A stretch of DNA of 64,000 nucleotides from JAPPLB01 sp965204095 (GTDB taxonomy: Bacteria > Acidobacteriota > Terriglobia > Bryobacterales > UBA6623): positions 4,898,001-4,962,000 of the forward strand of contig OZ241991.1 in NCBI GenBank assembly GCA_965204095.1, in the 5' to 3' direction. This document shows positions 55,155 through 62,246 of this stretch, piece after piece. A model generated the notes under the pieces. The model saw only the letters and a program-made list of their open reading frames with translations. It was not told the DNA's origin and did no database searches. The translations under genes and the position numbers were made by a program. The first letter of the stretch is position 1. Each line of letters begins with the position of its first letter.

Positions 55155-55601
55155 ATGAAAGCCTGCGGCACGTACGACGACGTTAACCTCATCCTGCGCC
55201 TTTATGAGATTCGCCGGGAAACGAAACTGCGCCAGGCGCGTGCCTGGTTCGCCGGGTCGTTCCACGTGAAGACCATCGACGACTGGGCGAAGCTGTGCCC
55301 GCCCGGCTCCGAGGAGAACGCCTACTTCCGCATGGTCGTCACGTACTGGGACATGGTTGCATCGTTCATCACCGGCGGCGTCCTGCAGGAGGAGATTTTC
55401 TTCGCAAGCGGACGCGAATTGCTGTTCACCTGGACCCGCATCAGCCCCATCGTCGCCGCTTACCGCGAACGAGCAAAAGACCCCACCGCCTTCGGCAATC
55501 TCGAGACCGTAGCCGGCTCCTTCATCAAGTGGTGGACGGCGAGAGCTCCTGACGCCTACGAGGCCTTCGTCCAACGCATCAGCGCCCCGCCGAAATCCTA
55601 G
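55155..55601 (+). CDS. Conserved hypothetical protein (148 aa)
   Basis: Soluble-looking alpha-helical protein (TYDDVNLILRLYEIRRETKL, then ITGGVLQEEIFFASG). No signal peptide or known motif was recognised. Codon use and length are gene-like. The ATG at 55155 lacks a clear ribosome-binding site. The TAG stop (55599-55601) is the left TA plus first G of repeat A16, so its last codon was probably fixed by the insertion. Confidence 0.6.
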   Translation: MKACGTYDDVNLILRLYEIRRETKLRQARAWFAGSFHVKTIDDWAKLCPPGSEENAYFRMVVTYWDMVASFITGGVLQEEIFFASGRELLFTWTRISPIVAAYRERAKDPTAFGNLETVAGSFIKWWTARAPDAYEAFVQRISAPPKS

Positions 55602-55829
55602 CCTGCATTTCTCACCACGTGGCGAGGCGAAGTGCGTGAGAGGGTCGTCAGGACGAGGCGCGAGCCGCTGGGCGCCGGCAACACGCCTTTACGGTTCGCC
55701 GGCCCTCAGAGATTTCTTTCTGGAGCGAACCAAGCCCCCTCCAATGGTTTTCACGAATCACGAGTCACGAATCACGAATCACGGCTTTTTCTCGCGTGCT
55801 TCGACCGTCGGGTGGTGAGAAATGCAGGC
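55601..55829 (+). repeat. Family A hybrid element, copy A16
   Basis: The first about 70 bases are family A (perfect left end), then unrelated sequence, then at 55748-55790 a CACGAAT-type heptamer array, then the family A right end from CGCGTGCTTCGACC, with perfect terminal repeat. TA flanks both sides. The heptamer-right-end junction is the same as at 20836-20918. Confidence 0.75.
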
Positions 55830-55883
55830 TAGCGCGGCCGGAGGTCTCCCAGTGCGGCCGTAATGGTCGCAATGGGGACTTTG

Positions 55884-56372
55884 CTAACCCCGCAGCGATT
55901 GCTTGCCCAACCACTTCCGTAAATACCCGAGTTGCCCCATGTGGTAAGCCTCGTGATAGGCCATGAAGTAGATCGCGCCGCGCATCGTCTTGTCCGGGAT
56001 CGGGAAGTTACGGGGAGCCGGCGCGGACAGTTCCTCGTCCGTCAACTCTTCGAAGCGCTGTTCGAGCTGTGCCGACGCCTCTTCCCAAACCGACCATACC
56101 TCGTCGAGCTCCGGGAACTGTTCCGGATCGTTCATGGCCCCGCCGCGGCCGAACCGCCCTTCCCAGGGTAGCTCTCGCTCCGCGCCCAGCATCTGCAAGA
56201 GTGCGCAGCGGGTATTGGCGAGATGAGCCATCACTCCCAGAGCGGGGTTCAGGCCGGGTTCGGCGGGACGGCGCAACTCCTCGGGGGTCAAGTCGTCAAG
56301 CGCTTTGTGAGCCATGCCGGTGCCGAGACCGAATTGATGAACGCTGGCTGTGATTCGAGAATCCATAGCCAT
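55884..56372 (-). CDS. DinB family protein
   Basis: 162-residue four-helix protein of the DinB/YfiT superfamily, which binds a metal through three histidines. Visible ligands are His50 (VMAHLANTR) and the HEAYH pair near the end (His140, His144). Many members are bacillithiol or mycothiol-type thiol transferases; substrate unknown here. The ATG at 56372 is used; the longer frame upstream runs into repeat DNA. Confidence 0.85.
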   Translation of the reverse strand: MAMDSRITASVHQFGLGTGMAHKALDDLTPEELRRPAEPGLNPALGVMAHLANTRCALLQMLGAERELPWEGRFGRGGAMNDPEQFPELDEVWSVWEEASAQLEQRFEELTDEELSAPAPRNFPIPDKTMRGAIYFMAYHEAYHMGQLGYLRKWLGKQSLRG

Positions 56373-56473
56373 GGTTGTAGCAGATCCTGGGAGAGAATAG
56401 CCGCTTCCGAGTCCGCGCAATGGGAGATGTTCCCCTGGCGAGCAAAACAAGGACGTTCCCCTTCGGCTTTTGG

Positions 56474-57590
56474 TGCTGAAGCCCTTCAGTCTTCTTTTCC
56501 CCGCCCAGGCCTGCTTGGCATGAGCAGAGAAGAGCTGTTTCTCATGTCCAGTGAAGCCTGATCCGTGGCGCAAACGAAAGAAATGTCCCCCGTTCCGCCG
56601 GCGTTGCCCGGTAGAGCAACCCAAGCCGCGACCAACGGGTTTTCACGAGACACGAGACACGAATCACGGCTTTTTTGTTTTTCACGTGGCGCAAACGATG
56701 CATGAGGGTACTGAAGCCCTTCAGTCTTTTTTTCCCGCCTCGGCCTGCATAGCATGAGAAAGAAGAGTCGTCACGATGCCTGATCCGTGGCGCAAACGAA
56801 AGCAAGGTTCACCGGCCTTCCGGCGTTTCCGGCTAGAGCAACCCCAAGCCCGGCCAACGGCTTTTCACGAATCACGAAACACGAGACACGAATCACGGCC
56901 TTTATGCTTTCCACGTGGCTCAAACGGTACATGTAGGTACTGAAGCCCTTCAGTCTTGTTTTTTCCGCTCCGGCATGCTTGGCATCAGGAGAGAAGAGCC
57001 GTTTCTCAGGCCCCGTGACGCCGGATCCGTGGCGCAAACGTAAGAAACGAAAAAGGTTCACCGTCCCGCTGGCGTTTCCCGGTAGAGCAACCCCAAGCCG
57101 CGGCCAACGGGTTTTCACGAATCACCAGACACGAAAAACGTGGCTCGAACGGTACCTGTAGGTACTGAAGCCCTTCAGTCTTTTTTTTCCGCACCGGCCG
57201 GCATAGCATCAGGAGAGAAGAGTTGCTTCTCAGGTCTCGTCATGCCAAGATCCGTGGCGCAAACGGAAGCAATGAAAACAATGTTCACAGGCCCGCCGGC
57301 GTTTCCAGATAGCCTGCTTTTCTCGCCACATGGCGAGGCGAAGTGGGTGAGAGGGCCGTCAGGACTAGGCGCAAGCCGGGCGGAGGAAAAAGGCGCGCGC
57401 CGCTTGGCGGGCGCAGGCGTACTTGATCGTACGTTGAGCACGGCAAGCAAGCGCAACGAAATCATGGCGGTCATATCGTGTGCTTCGACCGTCGGGTGGT
57501 GGGAAATGCAGGCTATAGCAACCGCAAGCCGCGCCCAACGGGTTTTCACGAAACACGAGACACGAAACACGGCTTTTTGGTTTCCCTGTT
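56474..57590 (+). repeat. Tandem array of four ~225-235 bp units
   Basis: Anchored by CTGAAGCCCTTCAG at 56476, 56711, 56940 and 57165 (spacings 235, 229, 225). Each unit has that short hairpin followed by a T-rich run, two GTGGCGCAAACG-like blocks, the segment GGCGTTTCC then AGCAACCCCAAGCC, and a CACGAAT/CACGAGA heptamer array before CGGCTTTT. The fourth unit is interrupted by family A copy A17. This is the core of a gene-free stretch from 56373 to 58331. Confidence 0.8.
57312..57513 (+). repeat. Family A element, copy A17 (202 bp, long subtype), inserted in a tandem unit
   Basis: Ends GCCTGCTTTTCTCGCCAC and GTGGTGGGAAATGCAGGC, TA both sides (57310-57311, 57514-57515). The flanks join to give the tandem-unit sequence found at 56821-56845 with one TA, so the insertion duplicated TA. 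Confidence 0.92.
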
Positions 57591-57850
57591 CACGATTGTT
57601 CACCATTGTTCACTATTGTTCGGCATTGTTCAGCAAAAAATATATACCCCTGACCCGGTGGCCCCTCTCCGTCCACACCGGCAACAAGGCCGCTAAGGTT
57701 TTTCACGAAACACGAAACACGAAACACGAATCACGGATTTTATGCTTTTCACGAAACACGTCTTTTTCGGTCATGTTGCCTGCAACGATTTCCCACGATT
57801 TCCCGGCATTTCCCAGGTACCCCCCCCCCGCGCATTGCCGGCATCCTGGA
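57591..57850 (+). repeat. Short tandem repeats (decamers and heptamers)
   Basis: Decamers of the ATTGTTC type (ACCATTGTTC, ACTATTGTTC, GGCATTGTTC) at 57594-57634, CACGAAA heptamers at 57704-57735, decamers ending in TTTCCC at 57788-57816, and ten Cs at 57820-57829. No gene is seen. Confidence 0.7.
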
Positions 57851-57893
57851 CATCGGCTTCATGGATGCATCGCCTTGCCGCGCGAGGGTCCTG

Positions 57894-57928
57894 GCCTGCA
57901 TGTCTCGCCAAGCGGCAATGAGAAGTCC
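57894..57928 (+). repeat. Family A remnant, copy A18
   Basis: GCCTGCATGTCTCGCCAAGC followed by a diverged GGCAATGAGAAGT. Only the left end is recognisable. Confidence 0.45.
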
Positions 57929-58019
57929 GGGCGGGTCACGAGACACGAATCAGGCCTTCCCACATCGACCACGGCAAACCGGCGCAACACGGTCAAGACG
58001 GCCGGCCGTACCTCCTGCC

Positions 58020-58125
58020 GCCCAGTCACTGCTTGCCTGTGCGCTGTGGAGCGGCTGTGGCGCGGGTGGAGCGGCTGTTGTGGTGAGGGTGGAGCGGCTC
58101 GGAGCGGCATGGAGCGGCATATTGC
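58020..58125 (+). repeat. GGAGCGGC-rich simple repeat
   Basis: The words GTGGAGCGGCTG and GGAGCGGCAT recur at least five times within about 100 bases. The sequence after it (CCCCTGAACCAGTGTCCCC) resembles 57646-57664, so it may be part of another dispersed repeat. Confidence 0.5.
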
Positions 58126-58245
58126 CCCTGAACCAGTGTCCCCGCTCCGTCCGCCGTTCACGGTTGGCCTCACGGCGAACGCCAAAGGAACCCATGCTGA
58201 GAAAGAGGAACGTTCTATATTCCGCTGACACAAGAGCCGTTTCCG

Positions 58246-58274
58246 TTGCGGGTATTCTGCCCTCGGAGTACAAT
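58246..58274 (+). promoter_or_regulatory. Predicted promoter for the DUF1501 operon
   Basis: TTGCGG at 58246-58251 and TACAAT at 58269-58274, 17 bases apart, 58 bases before the DUF1501 start. The -35 match is weak and the -10 good. Confidence 0.4.
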
Positions 58275-58331
58275 GGGCGTACAGCAGCCGCAAAGGGGAT
58301 GTGTATCTAGTTCACGCCCGGAGGTTTAGCC

Positions 58332-59711
58332 GTGTTTCGACTCGATCACCACAAAGCCGTCAGCTTCTGTGACGGCCTCCGCCGCCGCGATTTCCTGCAC
58401 GCCGGTTCGGCCGGCATGTTGGGCCTCGGTCTGACCGACTTCCTGTCGCTCAAAGCGCAGGGCGCGGTCCACAACGACAAGAGCGACATCAACGTGATCA
58501 TGCTCTTCCTCGTTGGCGGACCGAGCCAGCTCGATACCTGGGACATGAAGCCCAATGCGCCGTCGGAAATTCGCGGCCCGTACAAGCCGATCAAGACGAA
58601 TGTTCCCGGCATCGAGATCTCTGAAATCTTCCCCCGGATGGCGCGGCACGCCGACAAGTGGTCGCTGGTGCGGACGCTCTATCACACTGCCGCCGCCGTT
58701 CATGACACCGGCCACCAGATGATGCAGACCGGGCGGCTCTTCCAGGGCGGGCTCAACCATCCCCACATGGGTTCGGTGCTCGGCAAGCTGCGCGGACCCA
58801 AGGGAGACGTGCCGCCCCACGTCCTGCTGCCGCGGCCCATCGGCAACACCGGCGGCAACATGCCGCACGGCCAGGACGCGGGCTATCTCGGCAAGGCGCA
58901 CGACCCGTTCGTGCTCAACGCCGATCCCGCTGAGCCGAATTTCGAAGTGCCCGACATGCTGCCGCCCGACTACATCTCGGCAGTGCGCATCAAACGTCGC
59001 CGCAAGTGGCGCGACATGATCGACGACGCCGTGAAACACTTCGAGGAAGTTCCCGACGCGAAACTCCTCGATACGACGTTCCATCAGGCCTACACGTTGA
59101 TGTCGTCGAAAAAGGCCCGCGCCGCGTTCGATCTGACTCGGGAGTCCGACGGCACGCGCAAGCGCTACGGCTGGAACCGTTTTGGTCAAAGCTGCCTGAT
59201 GGCCAAACGCCTTATTGAAGCCGGCGTTCGCTTCGTAACGGTCAATATGTTCGAAACGGTCTTTGACGAGATCACCTGGGACATTCACGGCTCCAGCCCG
59301 TTCAGCCCGATCGAGTGCTACAGCAATCTTGTCGGACCGATGTTCGACAACGGGTTCACTTCGCTTGTCGAGGACCTTTCCCGGACGGGCTTGCTCGACA
59401 ACACGATGATCGTCGCAACCGGCGAGTTTGGCCGCACGCCGAAGATCAACCCGGCCGGCGGGCGCGACCATTGGCCTGCTTGCTGGCCGGTCGTGATGGC
59501 CGGTGGCGGCATTCAGGGTGGACGTGTTGTGGGTGAGTCCGATGACATCGGCGGCGCGCCGAAGAGCCGCCCGACGACTCCGGCCGAAGTGACGGCCACC
59601 GTGTATCACAGTCTCGGCATCGACCTTGAAACCGAGCTGCCCGGTCCGCAGAGCCGACCGATCCGCGTGGTCGATCACGGCGTCGAGCCGATCATGGAGC
59701 TGTTCACATAG
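58332..59711 (+). CDS. DUF1501 domain-containing protein, Tat-exported
   Basis: 459-residue protein of the DUF1501 family (sulfatase/alkaline phosphatase-like fold), common in Planctomycetes and Acidobacteria. A twin-arginine signal stands at residues 17-30 (RRRDFLHAGSAGMLG). Later motifs are FLVGGPSQLDTWD and ATGEFGRTP, with GGRDHWP, all diagnostic. The GTG at 58332 is the start. It is the first gene of a three- or four-gene cluster with DUF1549/1553 and WD40-cytochrome proteins, the usual context. Substrate unknown. Confidence 0.92.
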   Translation: MFRLDHHKAVSFCDGLRRRDFLHAGSAGMLGLGLTDFLSLKAQGAVHNDKSDINVIMLFLVGGPSQLDTWDMKPNAPSEIRGPYKPIKTNVPGIEISEIFPRMARHADKWSLVRTLYHTAAAVHDTGHQMMQTGRLFQGGLNHPHMGSVLGKLRGPKGDVPPHVLLPRPIGNTGGNMPHGQDAGYLGKAHDPFVLNADPAEPNFEVPDMLPPDYISAVRIKRRRKWRDMIDDAVKHFEEVPDAKLLDTTFHQAYTLMSSKKARAAFDLTRESDGTRKRYGWNRFGQSCLMAKRLIEAGVRFVTVNMFETVFDEITWDIHGSSPFSPIECYSNLVGPMFDNGFTSLVEDLSRTGLLDNTMIVATGEFGRTPKINPAGGRDHWPACWPVVMAGGGIQGGRVVGESDDIGGAPKSRPTTPAEVTATVYHSLGIDLETELPGPQSRPIRVVDHGVEPIMELFT

Positions 59712-59764
59712 CTGATGCGTGAGCCGTGGCGCAACGTGCCCGAGTTCCCGTAGCCCTGCAGACA

Positions 59765-62215
59765 ATGATCCGGAAAGCACTGGTAGCGGCGTTCCTCCTG
59801 AACTCGCTGTGCGTGGCGCAATCGCCGTCATCCATTGAGATCCTCCCCGACGGCATCACCCTTTCCGGACCGCAGTCAAGCCACCGGCTCATCGTTCAGG
59901 GCCGATTTGCCGACGGGTCCGAACGCGACCTCACCGCCAACGCCGCCTTCGAGGCTTCGAATCCGAAGGTCGTCAACATGGACAACGGTGTTCTCCGCCC
60001 GCTCGCCAACGGCCGTACGCGGCTGACGGCTGAGGTGGCAGGCGTCTCCGCGTCTGTCGAAATCACGGTCGAAAACTACCAGGCGCCCTTCGTTCCGAGC
60101 TTCCTCAACGACGTCCAACCGGTCCTCACGAAAGCCGGCTGCAACTCGGGTGCCTGCCACGGTTCGGAAGCCGGCAAGAACGGTTTCAAGCTCAGCCTCC
60201 GCGGCTATGACCCGGAATTCGACCACGCCGTCCTCACCCGCGAAGCTGTCGGACGCCGTGTCGCCCGCTGGGACCCTTCGAAAAGCCTTTTACTTCTCAA
60301 GCCCACGTTGACGATTCCGCACCAAGGCGGCAGACGCTTCGCTGTCGACTCGCCCGACTTCCGCATCATTGCCGAGTGGATTGCCAATGGCGCCCTCGCC
60401 CCGGCCGAAGACGAAGTCCGGATCATCGACCTCCGCATTTCCCCCGAGCAGGCGTGGCTTCAGACTGACGCCGAGCAACAAGTTATCGTCCAAGCCGTCT
60501 ACAGCGACGGCTCGCGCCGCGACGTCACCCGCTGGGCGAAATTCTCGAGTACGAACTCCGGGGTCGCCACCGTTGACGACCTGGGCCGTGTCAAGATGCA
60601 GGGTCCCGGCGAAGCCGCCATCACCGTCTGGTATTCGAGCAAGGTTGAATTCGCCCGCTTCGGCATCCCCTTCGACCACGAAATCGCCCCGAACGTCTAC
60701 TCCGAAGCACCCCGCAACAACTACATCGACGACCTCGTCATCGAGAAACTCCGGGCTCTGCGCATTGCGCCCTCTGAACCGGTCGGCGACTCGGCTTTCC
60801 TGCGGCGAGCCTACCTTGACGCCATGGGTGCGCTTCCAGGTCCGGCCGAAGTCGAGCGCTTCACCGCCGACCCGTCGCCGGACAAACGCCGACGCCTGAT
60901 TGACGCCATCCTCGAAAGTGAAGAGTTCGTCGACTACTGGGCTTACAAATGGTCGGACCTGCTTCTTGTCTCGAGCCGCGATCTCGGCAACAGCGCCATG
61001 TGGTCGTACTATCGCTGGGTCCGTGACAGTGTCGCGAAGAACACGCCGTGGGATCGCTTTGTCCGGCAAGTCCTCACTTCCACCGGCAACAGCCGCGTCA
61101 AGGGTGAACTGAACTACTATCAACTCCACCGCAACACGATCGAGTTGGCAGAGAACGTCACACAGGCCTTTCTTGGTCTCCGTATTACCTGCGCCCGGTG
61201 TCACAACCATCCGCTCGAGAAGTGGACGCAGAAGGACTACTACCAGTTCGCGAATCTCGTTTCGCGTGTTGCTCAGAAGAACGGCACGGGTGAGGGAGAC
61301 GTGGTCGTGTACCGCAGCCCCTCGGGCGACATCAATCACCCCAAGCTCGGTAAGCCTCTCCCGCCTCGTCCGCTCGACGGTGAGGAACTGGCCCTCGACA
61401 ACTCGAAAGACCGCCGTCAGCACTTGGCCGAATGGCTCACCTCGGCTGAAAACCCTTACTTCGCCCGCGCAGTCGTCAACAAGATCTGGGCGAACTTCAT
61501 GGGCCGCGGCATCGTCGATCCGGTCGACGACATGCGCGCTACGAATCCGGCCAGCAACGAAAAGCTCCTGACTGCCCTGACGAAGGACTTCATCGAACAC
61601 GACTTCGATGTGAAACATCTCGTCCGCCGCATCATGCTGTCCGCGACCTATCAGCGCTCGTCGAAGTCGAACGCGTCGAACGCCGACGATGAGGTCTACT
61701 ACTCGCGTTACATCGTGCGCAGGCTGCCGGCTGAGGTGGTGCTCGATGCCGTAAGCCAGGTCACCCGTGTGCCGACACGCTTCAGCGGCTATCCCGAGGG
61801 CACACATGCGATCCAACTGCCGGACACCCAGGTGAATTCGTTCTTCCTGACGGTGTTCGGGCGTCCGCCGCGTGTCAATGTCGACGCCGCCGAGCGCGAA
61901 CATGCCCCGACAATCAAGCAGGCGCTCCACGTCATCAACGGCGACACGCTCAACAACATGCTGCGCGACGAAGAGGGGGCGATCGAGATGTTCCTCAAGT
62001 TGGGACTCTCGAACGCGAAGATTCTCGATCATCTCTACTTGTCGGCTTTGAGCCGCTACCCGACCAAGCAGGAGAAGGACGCCCTGGTGCGCGTCCTCGA
62101 CGAAGCGGAGCAAGCAACGAGAGCCGATCCGTTGGAGCGCGACCCGCGCCGAAAACCACTGGAAGATCTGATGTGGGCGATGCTCACCGGCAAAGAGTTT
62201 CTGTTCAACCACTGA
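59765..62215 (+). CDS. DUF1549/DUF1553 protein with Big_2 and cytochrome-like motifs
   Basis: 816-residue exported protein. Order: signal peptide (IRKALVAAFLLNSLCVAQ), a bacterial Ig-like (Big_2) domain (ILPDGITLSG to VEITVEN), a PSCyt-like segment LTKAGCNSGACHGSEAGK with a CxxxxCH motif, a second Ig-like domain, then DUF1549 (YIDDLVIEKLRAL) with a CARCHNHP heme-type motif, and DUF1553 at the end (PYFARAVVNKIWANFMGRG). The ATG at 59765 is chosen because it starts the signal peptide. Possible role: heme-containing surface hydrolase system acting with DUF1501; this is an inference from genome context. Confidence 0.9.
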   Translation: MIRKALVAAFLLNSLCVAQSPSSIEILPDGITLSGPQSSHRLIVQGRFADGSERDLTANAAFEASNPKVVNMDNGVLRPLANGRTRLTAEVAGVSASVEITVENYQAPFVPSFLNDVQPVLTKAGCNSGACHGSEAGKNGFKLSLRGYDPEFDHAVLTREAVGRRVARWDPSKSLLLLKPTLTIPHQGGRRFAVDSPDFRIIAEWIANGALAPAEDEVRIIDLRISPEQAWLQTDAEQQVIVQAVYSDGSRRDVTRWAKFSSTNSGVATVDDLGRVKMQGPGEAAITVWYSSKVEFARFGIPFDHEIAPNVYSEAPRNNYIDDLVIEKLRALRIAPSEPVGDSAFLRRAYLDAMGALPGPAEVERFTADPSPDKRRRLIDAILESEEFVDYWAYKWSDLLLVSSRDLGNSAMWSYYRWVRDSVAKNTPWDRFVRQVLTSTGNSRVKGELNYYQLHRNTIELAENVTQAFLGLRITCARCHNHPLEKWTQKDYYQFANLVSRVAQKNGTGEGDVVVYRSPSGDINHPKLGKPLPPRPLDGEELALDNSKDRRQHLAEWLTSAENPYFARAVVNKIWANFMGRGIVDPVDDMRATNPASNEKLLTALTKDFIEHDFDVKHLVRRIMLSATYQRSSKSNASNADDEVYYSRYIVRRLPAEVVLDAVSQVTRVPTRFSGYPEGTHAIQLPDTQVNSFFLTVFGRPPRVNVDAAEREHAPTIKQALHVINGDTLNNMLRDEEGAIEMFLKLGLSNAKILDHLYLSALSRYPTKQEKDALVRVLDEAEQATRADPLERDPRRKPLEDLMWAMLTGKEFLFNH

Positions 62216-62246
62216 TGGAGTGCATCAGGAGCGACAACACGACAAC

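Noticed and set aside
19036..57513. Family A as a CRISPR array
   Set aside because: Copies are dispersed, have inverted-repeat ends and are kilobases apart, with no regular spacers or cas genes.
19034..57606. Recurrent open frames of the type FSPRGEAKCVRGPSGRGASRLARAG across many intergenic sites, both strands
   Set aside because: They are translations of the family A repeat. The similarity comes from the DNA repeat, copies carry indels that break the frame, and no start site or ribosome-binding site is conserved.
60290..62212. 640-residue minus-strand frame opposite the DUF1549 gene
   Set aside because: The + strand gene has signal peptide, heme motifs and known domains; the minus frame has none.
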